Origin: JAJKJG01 sp036389455
GTDB taxonomy: Bacteria > Pseudomonadota > Alphaproteobacteria > Rhizobiales > Beijerinckiaceae
DNA length: 64,000 nucleotides
Assembly: GCA_036389455.1 (NCBI GenBank)
Contig: DASVPW010000013.1
Location: 1-64,000 of the forward strand
Reading direction: 5' to 3'
Shown here: piece by piece, positions 54,032 through 62,862 of the stretch
Layout: each line of letters opens with the position of its first letter
Numbering within the stretch: the stretch's first letter is position 1
Position numbers and translations under genes: made by a program
The notes under the pieces: model-generated
What the model was told of the DNA's origin: nothing
Seen by the model: only the letters and a program-made list of their open reading frames with translations
Database searches by the model: none

Positions 54032-54517
54032 ATGTTCACCTTGCGCAGAACCATCGTGACCGCGGCCGCGACCTTGGGCCTTGCCGCCCTCGCCTTCGGG
54101 CCGGCCGTCGTCGAGGCGGCGGCCCAGAGCCCGGTGAACGTGCTCGCCGGCGGACGCGTCGCGATCCACGGCTACGACCCGGTCGCCTACTTCGCCGACG
54201 GAGGGCCGAGGAAGGGCCGCCCGGACCTCGCCGTCGAGCGCGGCGGCGCCCGCTGGCTGTTTGCGAGCGAGGCCAACAGGGCCCGCTTCACGGCCGACCC
54301 GGAGCGCTACCTCCCGGCCTACGGCGGCTACTGCGCCTACGGCGTCGCCCAAGGCTATCTCGTCAAGATCGACCCGGAGGCCTGGGCCATCGTCAACGGC
54401 CGGCTCTACCTTAATTACGACCTCTCGATCCGCGAAACCTGGCGCAAGGATGTGCCGGGCTACGTGCGACAAGCCGACGGCAACTGGCCGCGGCTCGTCG
54501 GACAATCCCGACCCTGA
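54032..54517 (+). CDS. Secreted YHS-domain protein
   Basis: A 161-residue exported protein with a signal peptide (FTLRRTIVTAAATLGLAALA, cleavage near AAA-Q). A YHS-like domain follows: GYDPVAYFADGGPRKG, RWLFASEANRARFTADPERY and PAYGGYCAYGV. YHS domains are thought to bind metal or haem-related ligands. ATG 54032 is preceded by a GAGGTCTCC-type site. It is upstream of a membrane-protein gene and opgC on the same strand. Confidence 0.85.
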   Translation: MFTLRRTIVTAAATLGLAALAFGPAVVEAAAQSPVNVLAGGRVAIHGYDPVAYFADGGPRKGRPDLAVERGGARWLFASEANRARFTADPERYLPAYGGYCAYGVAQGYLVKIDPEAWAIVNGRLYLNYDLSIRETWRKDVPGYVRQADGNWPRLVGQSRP

Positions 54518-54541
54518 ACCTTGCCTTACCGGAGGACCGTC

Positions 54542-55051
54542 ATGACCACGCTCGCCGTCCCGTCCGCCTCGATGCCGAGGCCGCTTTTTCCGCCGTTGAC
54601 GAAGGACACGTTCGTCACGTCGCTCATCGCCGGCGTCGCCGCGGACGTCACCTGGGAGTTCTGGGCCCGGGTGGTCACACCGCTGATCCCCGGCGTCGGC
54701 GGGCCGCTCGAGCCGGCCGCGCTCGTGCAGTCGGTGTTCGGCCTCGAGAGCCGGCTCGTCGGCGAGATCATCCATCTCGTCGTCGGATTCGTGTTCTATC
54801 CGCTCGGCTACCTCTTCGTCGCGCGCCCGCTCCAGCGCGCGGTCCTTCCGGGGCTGCCGTGGTGGCTCACCGCGGCGGGGTTCGGCGTCGGCCTGTGGAT
54901 CTTCGCCCTCTACGTGATGGCGCACCTCGTCGCCGGGCTGCCCGCCTTCCTCGACTTCATCCCGCTCGCCTGGGCCTCCTTCGGCGGCCACGTGGTGTTC
55001 GGGCTCATCGTCGGCGCCGTCGTGAAATGGCGCGAGGAGCGGACGGCCTGA
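54542..55051 (+). CDS. Hypothetical membrane protein
   Basis: A 169-residue integral membrane protein with about four helices (21-40, 74-95, 105-130, 140-160) and no family that I can name. VTWEFWARVVTPLIPGVGGP is a distinctive periplasm-facing-looking loop. ATG 54542 follows GGAGGACCG. It lies between the YHS gene and opgC with short gaps, so it may belong to the same transcript. Confidence 0.7.
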   Translation: MTTLAVPSASMPRPLFPPLTKDTFVTSLIAGVAADVTWEFWARVVTPLIPGVGGPLEPAALVQSVFGLESRLVGEIIHLVVGFVFYPLGYLFVARPLQRAVLPGLPWWLTAAGFGVGLWIFALYVMAHLVAGLPAFLDFIPLAWASFGGHVVFGLIVGAVVKWREERTA

Positions 55052-55083
55052 AGCGCAATCCGCCCGAGCGCCCCGGGACCGCC

Positions 55084-56295
55084 ATGTCGAGCCCGAACGC
55101 CGAAGCGAAGCGCCCGCGCGACCCGCGCCTCGACGTGTTCCGCGGCGCCGGCATGATCATCATCCTCATCGCCCACATCCCGGGCAACGCCTGGGCCGAC
55201 TGGATCCCGGCCCGCTTCGGCTTCTCGGACGCGACCGAAATCTTCGTGTTCTGCTCCGGCTGCGCCTCGGCGCTCGCCTTCGGGCGGGTGTTCGAGATCG
55301 CCGGCTGGGCGCGCGGGACGGCTCGCATCCTCTACCGGGTCTGGCAGGTCTATTGGGCCCATATCGGCGTGTTCGCGGCGGTCGTCGCCGCGCTGGCGCT
55401 GGCCGACGCGAAGCTCGGCGGGCAGTACCTGCGCCACGACCTCAACCTGTGGCCCTTCCTCGACGACCCTGCCCGGATGCTACTCGGGCTCGTGACCCTC
55501 ACCTACGTGCCGAACTATTTCGACATCCTGCCCATGTATCTCGTCATCCTGGCCCTGATCCCGGCTATCATGGCGGCGAAAAGCGTCGGGCGCGGCACCG
55601 TCGCGGCGGTCAGCGTGACGCTCTACGTCCTCGCCTTCGCCCGTCTCCTCGACCTGCCGGCCGAGCCGTGGTCCGACCGGGTGTGGTTCTTCAACCCGTT
55701 TTCGTGGCAGCTCCTTTTCTTCCTCGGCTTCGCCTTCGGGCGCGGCTGGCTCATTCCGCCGGGCTACGACCGCCGGCTGGCGCTCCTGAGCCTCGCCGTG
55801 ATCGCTGCCGCGCTGCCGTTCTCGTGCCAGTACGGCTGGTCCTGCTTCGCCGGGTGGGGGGCCATGCCCTGGCTCGGCGAGGCGCACCAGGCGCTTTCGC
55901 CCCTCATCGACAAGACCCATCTCGCCCCCATGCGGGTGGCGCACTTTCTCGGCCTCGCGTATCTGGCCTATACCCTCGCAGGCGAGGGCGGACGGCGGCT
56001 CAAGGGCAGCCTCGTCCCGGCGGTCCGGCTCGTCGGCCGACAGACGCTTGCCGTCTTCCTCGCCGGGCTGGTCCTGGCGCAGGTGCTCGGGGTGGTTCTG
56101 GACGTGATCGGCCGAAGCTTCTTCACCGCCGCGCTCGTGAACCTTGGCGGTTGCCTCGTCCTCTTCGCCGTCGCGGCGGCGTGCGAGTGGTTCAAGAGCT
56201 CGCCCTGGCTCCATGCCCGCGCCCAGGCGTCCGCACGGCACACGGCGCCGGCCGTGATGGCGGAGCCCACCCAAACCGTCCCGCAGCATCCATGA
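55084..56295 (+). CDS. opgC: OpgC-family periplasmic glucan acyltransferase-like protein
   Basis: A 403-residue inner-membrane acyltransferase of the OpgC type, which adds succinyl or similar groups to osmoregulated periplasmic glucans. It opens with RDPRLDVFRGAGMIIILIAH, the acyltransferase signature, then SDATEIFVFCSGCASALAFG. About ten helices follow, with NPFSWQLLFFLGFAFGRG and APMRVAHFLGLAYLAYT. The stop overlaps the esterase gene start (ATGA). opgG and opgH are not in the window. Confidence 0.88.
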   Translation: MSSPNAEAKRPRDPRLDVFRGAGMIIILIAHIPGNAWADWIPARFGFSDATEIFVFCSGCASALAFGRVFEIAGWARGTARILYRVWQVYWAHIGVFAAVVAALALADAKLGGQYLRHDLNLWPFLDDPARMLLGLVTLTYVPNYFDILPMYLVILALIPAIMAAKSVGRGTVAAVSVTLYVLAFARLLDLPAEPWSDRVWFFNPFSWQLLFFLGFAFGRGWLIPPGYDRRLALLSLAVIAAALPFSCQYGWSCFAGWGAMPWLGEAHQALSPLIDKTHLAPMRVAHFLGLAYLAYTLAGEGGRRLKGSLVPAVRLVGRQTLAVFLAGLVLAQVLGVVLDVIGRSFFTAALVNLGGCLVLFAVAAACEWFKSSPWLHARAQASARHTAPAVMAEPTQTVPQHP

Positions 56296-57167
56296 GGCTT
56301 CTTGGGGCCGGCCTCTGCGCGGTCGCCGCGCTCGCCGCGTGGACGGCGCAGGCCGAGGTCGTGCTCGGCCTGAAGGCCGAAAGCCCGGCGCTCGGCCACG
56401 ACATTCCCTATGCGCTCTACCGGCCGTCCCCGGTCCCACCGGCCGGCGCGCGCTGGCCCGTGCTCTATCTCCTGCACGGGCTCGGCGACAGCGAGCGGAC
56501 CTGGATCGACCTCGGGCGTGCGGCCGAGACTTTCGACCGGCTGATCGCGGCGGGCCGCCTCAAGCCGCTCCTCGTCGTCATGCCGATGGCCCGGGACAGC
56601 TGGTACGTCGACAACCCGGACCCGAGCGGGCACGGGCTCGTGGAGCAGGCGCTGACCCGCGACCTCGTCGGCCACGTCGACCGCGCCTACCCGACCGCCG
56701 CCTGCCGGGCAGGACGCGCGCTCGGCGGCCTTTCGATGGGCGGCTACGGCGCGCTCCTCTACGCCATGGACAACCCGCGCCGCTACGGCTCGGCCTTCAG
56801 CCTCTCGGGCAGCATTTTTCAACCGATGCCGGAGGACGAGGCGGCGCGCGCGCGGCGCCCGACCCACATGTTCCGCGGCGCCTACGGCGACCCCTTCGAC
56901 CCGCGCCGCTTCAACGCCTCGAACCTCTTCCCGCGCCTGCCCGCCTACATCGCCGACCCGGAGCGGCCGGCGTTATACCTCGCCGTCGGCGCGGACGACT
57001 TCCCGCGCCTGAAGGAGGGCAACCTCGCCTTTCACCGCGCGCTTTCCGAGGCCGGGATCGAAACGCCCTTCCGCATCGATCCGGGCGGACATACCTGGGA
57101 CCTGTGGACGGCCCAGCTCGGCCCCGCCCTCGAATGGCTCGACCGGCGCCTATCGCCGTCCTGCTGA
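56292..57167 (+). CDS. Secreted esterase (putative esterase/EstD-like family)
   Basis: A 291-residue alpha/beta hydrolase with a signal peptide (MRLLGAGLCAVAALAAWTAQA). It has VLYLLHGLGDSERTW for the oxyanion region, nucleophile elbow GLSMGGYGALL, a likely Asp in VGADDFPRLKEGN and His in DPGGHTWDLW. The family includes S-formylglutathione hydrolase-like and mycolyltransferase-like esterases. ATG 56292 overlaps the opgC stop, so the pair is translationally coupled. Periplasmic removal or exchange of acyl groups on glucan is a plausible partner role. Confidence 0.83.
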   Translation: MRLLGAGLCAVAALAAWTAQAEVVLGLKAESPALGHDIPYALYRPSPVPPAGARWPVLYLLHGLGDSERTWIDLGRAAETFDRLIAAGRLKPLLVVMPMARDSWYVDNPDPSGHGLVEQALTRDLVGHVDRAYPTAACRAGRALGGLSMGGYGALLYAMDNPRRYGSAFSLSGSIFQPMPEDEAARARRPTHMFRGAYGDPFDPRRFNASNLFPRLPAYIADPERPALYLAVGADDFPRLKEGNLAFHRALSEAGIETPFRIDPGGHTWDLWTAQLGPALEWLDRRLSPSC

Positions 57168-57193
57168 ACAGCCGCGTCTCACCGGAGAGCCCG

Positions 57194-57895
57194 ATGATCG
57201 ACCTCCACTACTGGACGACCCCGAACGGCCACAAGGTCACGATGTTCCTCGAGGAGACCGGCCTGCCGTACCGGATCGTGCCAGTCCGGATCGGCGAGGG
57301 CGAGCAGTTCAAACCCGAGTTCCTCAAGATTTCCCCGAACAATCGCATCCCGGCTATGGTTGACCACGCACCGGAGGGCGGAGGAGAGCCCATCTCGCTG
57401 TTCGAATCGGGCGCGATGCTGCTCTACCTCGCCGACAAGACCGGCCGCTTCATCCCGCGGGATCCCCGCGGACGCGCCGAGGTGCTGCAATGGCTGTTCT
57501 GGCAGATGGGCGGCCTCGGCCCCATGGCGGGGCAGAACCACCACTTCACGCAATACGCGCCCGAGAAGATCCCTTACGCCATCGACCGCTACGTCAAGGA
57601 GACGAACCGGCTCTACGGCGTGCTGAACAAGCGCCTCGCGGACCGCGAGTTCGTGGCGGGCGCCTACTCGATCGCCGACATGGCGTCCTACCCTTGGGTC
57701 GTGCCGCACGAGCGCCAAGGCCAGAACCTCGACGACTTTCCGCACCTCAAGCGCTGGTTCGAGGCGATCCGGGCCCGCCCGGCGACGGTGCGGGCCTACG
57801 AGAAGGCCAAGGAGATCAACCCGACCCTCGGCGCGCCCATGTCGGAGGCGGCCAAGAAGGTCCTCTTCGGCCAGACCGCCGCCGTCGTGCGGTGA
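57194..57895 (+). CDS. Glutathione S-transferase, YfcG/nu-class-like
   Basis: A 233-residue GST with an N-terminal thioredoxin-like domain carrying DLHYWTTPNGHKVTMFLEE and ISPNNRIPAMVD, and LFESGAMLLYLADKTGRF for glutathione binding. The helical domain has HHFTQYAPEKIPYAIDRYVK and the ending QNLDDFPHLKRWF. The TPNGHKV start is typical of the YfcG/YghU disulfide-reductase group. ATG 57194 follows GGAGAG. Confidence 0.88.
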   Translation: MIDLHYWTTPNGHKVTMFLEETGLPYRIVPVRIGEGEQFKPEFLKISPNNRIPAMVDHAPEGGGEPISLFESGAMLLYLADKTGRFIPRDPRGRAEVLQWLFWQMGGLGPMAGQNHHFTQYAPEKIPYAIDRYVKETNRLYGVLNKRLADREFVAGAYSIADMASYPWVVPHERQGQNLDDFPHLKRWFEAIRARPATVRAYEKAKEINPTLGAPMSEAAKKVLFGQTAAVVR

Positions 57896-57967
57896 TGAGC
57901 GATCGGGATCATCGCTGACCTGGCGTATCAGTCCTGCAAAGCACTCGCCCGATCAAAGGAATACGAC

Positions 57968-58417
57968 ATGAGCCGACTGGTCTACGTGCTGAACGGGCCG
58001 AACCTCAACCTGCTCGGGAAGCGCCAGCCGCACGTCTACGGCCACGAGACGCTTGCCGACGTCGAGGCGGAGTGCCGCAAGGTCGCGCGGGAGCTGTCGC
58101 TCGAGCTCCGCTTCCACCAGAGCAACCGCGAGTACGAGATCGTCGATTGGATCCACGAGGCACGCGAGACGGCAGGCGGCATCGCCATCAACCCGGCGGC
58201 CTTCACCCATACCTCGGTTGCGATCCTCGACGCGCTCAACGCCTTCGACGCGCCGGTGATCGAGATCCACATCTCGAACGTGCACAAGCGCGAAGCCTTC
58301 CGGCACCACTCGTTCGTCTCGAGCCGCGCCGACGGCGTGATCGCCGGCTTCGGCACGCAGGGCTACACCCTCGCGCTGCGCCGGCTGGCAAAGCTCATCG
58401 ACGAAAAGGCGGCTTGA
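57968..58417 (+). CDS. aroQ: Type II 3-dehydroquinate dehydratase
   Basis: A 149-residue shikimate-pathway enzyme that dehydrates 3-dehydroquinate. Motifs are NGPNLNLLGKRQPHVYG with catalytic Tyr24, HQSNREYEIVDWIH, INPAAFTHTSVAI, EIHISNVHKREAFRHHS and GFGTQGYTLAL. The length is normal for the dodecameric type II family. The Gfo/Idh gene starts one base after its stop, indicating cotranscription. Confidence 0.95.
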   Translation: MSRLVYVLNGPNLNLLGKRQPHVYGHETLADVEAECRKVARELSLELRFHQSNREYEIVDWIHEARETAGGIAINPAAFTHTSVAILDALNAFDAPVIEIHISNVHKREAFRHHSFVSSRADGVIAGFGTQGYTLALRRLAKLIDEKAA

Positions 58418-58418
58418 C

Positions 58419-59468
58419 TTGCCGCCGATAAGGAACGGGCCGGTCAGGCTGGCCGTCCTCGGCGCCGGCCTCATCGGCAAGCGTCACATCGAGCATGTGC
58501 TCTCGGAGCCCGAGGCGGAGCTCGCCGCCATCGTCGACCCCTCGCCGGCGGCGAAAGTCCTGGCCGAGGAGAAAGGCGTCGATTGGCATCCGGACTTCGC
58601 AGCGATGATCCGGAACGGGAAGCCGGAAGGCGCCATCGTGGCGACGCCCAACCAGATGCACGTCGAGAACGGGCTCGCGTGCGTCGCGGCCGGCGTTCCG
58701 GTCCTCGTCGAGAAGCCGATCGCGGACGACGTCGCCGGGGCGATGAGGCTCGTCGCGGCGGCGGAGCAGGCCGGCGTTCCCCTGCTCGTCGGCCACCACA
58801 GGCGACACAACCCGCTGATCCGGGAGGCCAAGGGGGCGATCGACGCGGGGCGGCTGGGCCGGCTCGTCTCCGTCCATGGGACCTGCTGGTTCCACAAGCC
58901 GGACGACTACTTCGACATCCCCTGGCGACGCGAGCAGGGCGCAGGACCGGTCTTCCTGAACCTGATCCACGACGTCGACCTCCTGCGCTACCTCTGCGGC
59001 GACGTCGTGTCGGTCCAGGCGCTCGAGTCCAACGCCCTGCGCGGCAACCCAGTCGAGGAGACGGCCGTGATCCTGCTGAGGTTCGCGAGCGGCGTGCTCG
59101 GCACCGTCAACGTGTCGGACGCCGTCGTGGCGCCCTGGAGCTGGGAGTTCACCAGCGGCGAGAACCCCGCCTACACGCACACGCCGGAGACCTGCTACAT
59201 GATCGGCGGCACCCGCGGCTCGCTGGCCGTCCCCTATCTCGACCTGTGGCACCATCCGACGAAGCCGAGCTGGTGGGAGCCGCTCGTCCGCGAGCGCCTG
59301 CCCGTGACGGCCCAGGACCCGCTCGCTCTGCAGGTCCGCAACCTCTGCGGCGTGATCCGCGGCCGGGAGACGCCGGTCGTCTCCGGTCGGGAGGGCCTTG
59401 AGACCCTGAAGGTGATCGCCGCCATCAAGGAGGCCGCGGCAACCGGGCAGGCGGTGAGCACGGCATGA
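58419..59468 (+). CDS. Gfo/Idh/MocA-family oxidoreductase
   Basis: A 349-residue NAD(P)-dependent dehydrogenase: VLGAGLIGKRHIEHV binds the cofactor, VLVEKPIADD carries the family EKP Lys, and FLNLIHDVDLLRYLCGD is in the substrate domain. The start is TTG 58419, preceded by AAAGGCGG; no ATG lies closer to the Rossmann motif. Family members act on sugars, inositols and other polyols. Coupling to aroQ might hint at a quinate/shikimate-like ligand, but this is speculation. Confidence 0.8.
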   Translation: MPPIRNGPVRLAVLGAGLIGKRHIEHVLSEPEAELAAIVDPSPAAKVLAEEKGVDWHPDFAAMIRNGKPEGAIVATPNQMHVENGLACVAAGVPVLVEKPIADDVAGAMRLVAAAEQAGVPLLVGHHRRHNPLIREAKGAIDAGRLGRLVSVHGTCWFHKPDDYFDIPWRREQGAGPVFLNLIHDVDLLRYLCGDVVSVQALESNALRGNPVEETAVILLRFASGVLGTVNVSDAVVAPWSWEFTSGENPAYTHTPETCYMIGGTRGSLAVPYLDLWHHPTKPSWWEPLVRERLPVTAQDPLALQVRNLCGVIRGRETPVVSGREGLETLKVIAAIKEAAATGQAVSTA

Positions 59469-59703
59469 CGCATCGCGGCCGGCGGGCATCGAACCGACCC
59501 GGCCCGCATGCCGGCGCATTTCGCGGAACTGGTTTCGGAGGCAGGCGCCCGGCCGTCGCCAATGCTGGACAATAGCTTCCGGTCGTCGGATATCATCCGA
59601 GCCCCTCGCGAAGGGGAGCCTATCGATCCCGAGTCCGAATGACGATTGGACACGCTCCGGAATCCCGCTCACTGTTGCGGCCCGGACGACATCGGAGGCC
59701 GCC

Positions 59704-60519
59704 ATGGCAACGTCGTTGAGAAGGGTCGAACGCGCGGCCGACCTCGCCACACCCGAGGGAGCGCGGCTCGCGATCCGGCGCGGCGAGGTCTTGGGCTCGA
59801 CCGCGGGGCTCGCGCCGGGCTACGTCCAGGGCAACCTCGCCATCCTGCCCAAGGCGCTCGCGGCGGACTTCCACCGCTTCTGCCACCTGAACCCGAAGCC
59901 CTGTCCCCTGCTCGCCGCCTCGGAACCCGGCGACTGGCGCATCCCGTCGCTTAGCCCCGACATGGACCTGCGCACCGACGTGCCGCGCTACCGGGTGTGG
60001 CGCGACGGCGCGCTCGTCGACGAGCCGGCGGACATCCGCTCCTACTGGCGCGACGATCTCGTCGCCTTCGTGCTCGGCTGCTCGCTGTCCTTCGAGGCGG
60101 CGCTGATCGAGGATGGCATCCCAATCCGCCACATCGAGCGCGGCTGCGCCGTCTCGATGTACCGGACCAACATCGCGACCCATCCGGCCGGGCCGTTCCA
60201 CGGCCCCATGGTGGTCTCGATGCGTCCCATGAAGCCGGCCCAGGCCATCCGGGCGATCCAGATCACGACCCGCTTCCCGGCCGTGCACGGGGCGCCGGTC
60301 CACATCGGCCGCCCCGACCTCATCGGCATCGCCGACCTCGGCAAGCCCGACTACGGCGACCCGGTCCCGATCGGCGCCGACGAGATCCCGGTGTTCTGGG
60401 CCTGCGGCGTGACCCCGCAGTCGGTGATCGCGACGGTGAGGCCCGAGTTCTGCATCACGCACTATCCGGGCAGCATGATCATCACCGACCGCCGGAACAC
60501 CGAGTTCGCCGTCCTTTGA
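59704..60519 (+). CDS. DUF1445 putative hydro-lyase
   Basis: A 271-residue member of the DUF1445/YcsI-type family, annotated as putative hydro-lyases and related to D-glutamate cyclase. Signatures are GLAPGYVQGNLAILPK, FVLGCSLSFEAALIEDG, YRTNIAT, GPMVVSMRPM and FWACGVTPQSVI, ending ITHYPGSMIITD. ATG 59704 is preceded by a GGAGGCCGCC-type site. It is 83 bases upstream of a liv operon and may be linked to its substrate. The 235 bases before it show no feature. Confidence 0.85.
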   Translation: MATSLRRVERAADLATPEGARLAIRRGEVLGSTAGLAPGYVQGNLAILPKALAADFHRFCHLNPKPCPLLAASEPGDWRIPSLSPDMDLRTDVPRYRVWRDGALVDEPADIRSYWRDDLVAFVLGCSLSFEAALIEDGIPIRHIERGCAVSMYRTNIATHPAGPFHGPMVVSMRPMKPAQAIRAIQITTRFPAVHGAPVHIGRPDLIGIADLGKPDYGDPVPIGADEIPVFWACGVTPQSVIATVRPEFCITHYPGSMIITDRRNTEFAVL

Positions 60520-60602
60520 GGCTTGGCAGCGGCGGGCGGGGCTGATCAACTGACGGCCAGGGCGCGCATGCGCCGGCGAGCAAAGCCACAGGGAGAGCTT
60601 CC

Positions 60603-61856
60603 ATGCTGACGAGACGAACGCTCCTTCAATCGACCGCCGCCATGACGCTCGCCGGCATCGGCGGGCAGGCACGGGCGCAAGGCGCCAAGGAGGTCGCAAT
60701 CGGCGTGCTCTACCCCCTCTCGGGCGCGAGCGCCCAGATCGGGGTCGATGCCAAGACGGCGTTCGAGACGGCCGCGGAGCTCATCAACAACGGCCACGAT
60801 CTCGACCTGCCGTTCGCGAAGAGCGCCGGTCTCCAGGGCCTCGGCGGGGCGAAGATCCGCCTCGTCTTCGCCGACCACCAGGGCGACCCGCAGAAGGGCC
60901 GCGCCGAGGCCGAGCGCGTGATCACCCAGGACAAGGTCGCGGCGATCGTCGGCACCTACCAGAGCGCGGTCGCCGCGACCGTGAGCCAGTCCTGCGAGCG
61001 CTACGCCGTGCCGTTCGTATCGGCCGACAACTCGTCGCCGAGCCTGCACCGGCGCGGCCTCAAGTACTTCTTCCGCGCCGCCGCCCACGACGAGATGTTC
61101 TCGGTCATCATGTTCGACTTCCTCGATTCGATCCGCAAGAAGGGCGAGAAGATCGAGAGCGTCGCCCTCTTCCACGAGGACACGATCTTCGGCACCGACT
61201 CCTCCAACGTGCAGCTCAAGCTCGCGGGCGAGCGCGGCTACAAGGTCGTGTCCGACATCAAGTACCGGGCGAACACGCCCTCGCTCACCTCGGAGGTGCA
61301 GCAGCTCAAGGCCGCGAACGCCGACGTGCTGATGCCGTCGAGCTACACCACGGATTCGATCCTCTTGGTCAAGACCATGAGCGAGCTCGGCTACAAGCCG
61401 AAGGCGATCGTCGCCCAGGCCGCCGGCTTCTCCGAGCAGGCCCTCTACGACGCCGTCGGCGACAAGCTCGAAGGCGCCATCACCCGCGGCAGCTTCTCCC
61501 TCGACCTCGCCCAGAAGCGCGCCTCGGTCGCCAAGGTTAACGAGATGTTCAAGGCGAAGTCGGGCAAGGACCTCAACGACAACACGGCGCGGGAGTTCAT
61601 GGCCCTCCTCGTGCTCGCCGACGCGATCGACCGGGCGAAGTCGACGGAGGGGGCGAAGATCCGCGACGCACTGGCGGCGACCGACCTCCCCGGCGAGCGC
61701 ACCATCATGCCGTGGAAGCGGGTCAAGTTCGACGAGATGGGCCAGAACAACGACGCCGACCCGGTGCTGCTGCAGTACACCAAGGGCAGGCTCGTCACGG
61801 TCTTCCCGCTGCAGGCCGCGGTCGCCGAGCCGCTCTGGCCGATGTTCAAGGCGTGA
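60603..61856 (+). CDS. Branched-chain amino acid-type periplasmic binding protein (Tat signal)
   Basis: A 417-residue binding protein that opens a third liv operon. The N-terminus LTRRTLLQSTAAMTLAG carries a twin-arginine motif, cleaving after GQARA. The mature part has VAIGVLYPLSGASAQIGVDA, LRRAEADV-like helices, VGTYQSAVAATVSQSCERY and NADVLMPSSYTTDSILLVKT. ATG 60603 follows GGGAGAG. Tat export suggests folding in the cytoplasm, in contrast to the Sec leaders of the other binding proteins here. A family A palindrome follows its stop. Confidence 0.88.
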   Translation: MLTRRTLLQSTAAMTLAGIGGQARAQGAKEVAIGVLYPLSGASAQIGVDAKTAFETAAELINNGHDLDLPFAKSAGLQGLGGAKIRLVFADHQGDPQKGRAEAERVITQDKVAAIVGTYQSAVAATVSQSCERYAVPFVSADNSSPSLHRRGLKYFFRAAAHDEMFSVIMFDFLDSIRKKGEKIESVALFHEDTIFGTDSSNVQLKLAGERGYKVVSDIKYRANTPSLTSEVQQLKAANADVLMPSSYTTDSILLVKTMSELGYKPKAIVAQAAGFSEQALYDAVGDKLEGAITRGSFSLDLAQKRASVAKVNEMFKAKSGKDLNDNTAREFMALLVLADAIDRAKSTEGAKIRDALAATDLPGERTIMPWKRVKFDEMGQNNDADPVLLQYTKGRLVTVFPLQAAVAEPLWPMFKA

Positions 61857-61872
61857 GGCGCTTCCCCACAGG

Positions 61873-61960
61873 GTCGTCCCGGGCGGCCGCAGGCCGACCC
61901 GGGGGCGTCGGCGCGTGGCCGTGGATCCCGGCTCTCCGCTGCGCTCCGGCCGGGATGACA
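61873..61960. repeat. Palindromic repeat (family A)
   Basis: GTCGTCCCGGGCGGCCGC at the left; TGGATCCCGGCTCTCCGCTG and GCTCCGGCCGGGATGACAGC at the right. It lies between the binding-protein gene and livH. Confidence 0.75.
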
Positions 61961-61980
61961 GCGGAGAGGGTTGCGCCCAG

Positions 61981-62862
61981 ATGCTGACCCCCGAGATCGT
62001 CGTCCAGATCCTGGTCAGCGGCCTCCTCATGGGGCTGATCTACGCCCTCATCGCGGTCGGGCTGTCGCTGATCTTCGGGCTCATGGACGTCGTCAACTTC
62101 GCCCACGGCGAGTTCCTGATGACGGCCATGTACGCGATGTTCGGCCTCGTGCTCGCGACCGCCCTCGACCCGCTGCTCCTGACGCCAATCGTCACGGCGC
62201 TGCTGTTCGTGTTCGGCGCCGCCTGCTACGTCGGCATCGTGCGCCACGCCATGCGGGTGAAGGCCAACATCGGCATGGTGCAGGTGTTCGCGACCTTCGG
62301 CCTCGCGATCCTGATCCGCGGCCTCGCCCAGCTCCTGTTCACGCCGGACTACAAGAGCGTCCCGTCGACTTGGCTCGGCGGCAAGACGGTCTCGCTCGCC
62401 GGCGTGTTCCTGCCGGCGCCGCAGCTCGTCGGCGCCTTCGTCTCGGTCGCGGCCTTCGTGGCCTTATGGCTCCTCATGACCCGCACGGACTTCGGCAAGG
62501 CGCTCGAGGCGACGCGCGAGGACGCGGGCGCCGTCGCCCTCGTCGGCATCGACAAGAACCGGGTGTTCACCCTCGGCTGGGGCCTCGGCGCGGCCCTCGT
62601 CGGGCTTGCCGGCTCGATCATGGCAATCTTCTACTACATCCACCCGGACGTCGGCGGGCCCTTCGCGCTCATCGCCTACGTGGTGGTGGCGCTCGGCGGC
62701 TTCGGCAGCGTGTTCGGGGCGCTCGCGGCGGGCGTGATCGTCGGCCTCGTCGAGGCGGTCACGGCGACGCTCCTGCCGCCGGCGCTGAAGTCCGTCGGCA
62801 TCTACGCGGTCTACATGGCGGTCGTGTTCTTCCGGCCCCGCGGCCTGTTCGGGTCGCTCTAG
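61981..62862 (+). CDS. livH: Branched-chain amino acid-type ABC permease LivH
   Basis: LivH-family permease of 293 residues: LIYALIAVGLSLIFGLMDVV at the N-terminus, FAHGEFLMTAMYAMFG, KALEATREDAGAVALVGID in the coupling loop and ALGGFGSVFGALAAGVIVG. ATG 61981 is used; the open frame 22 codons further upstream reads through the repeat. livM follows with no gap. Confidence 0.92.
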   Translation: MLTPEIVVQILVSGLLMGLIYALIAVGLSLIFGLMDVVNFAHGEFLMTAMYAMFGLVLATALDPLLLTPIVTALLFVFGAACYVGIVRHAMRVKANIGMVQVFATFGLAILIRGLAQLLFTPDYKSVPSTWLGGKTVSLAGVFLPAPQLVGAFVSVAAFVALWLLMTRTDFGKALEATREDAGAVALVGIDKNRVFTLGWGLGAALVGLAGSIMAIFYYIHPDVGGPFALIAYVVVALGGFGSVFGALAAGVIVGLVEAVTATLLPPALKSVGIYAVYMAVVFFRPRGLFGSL

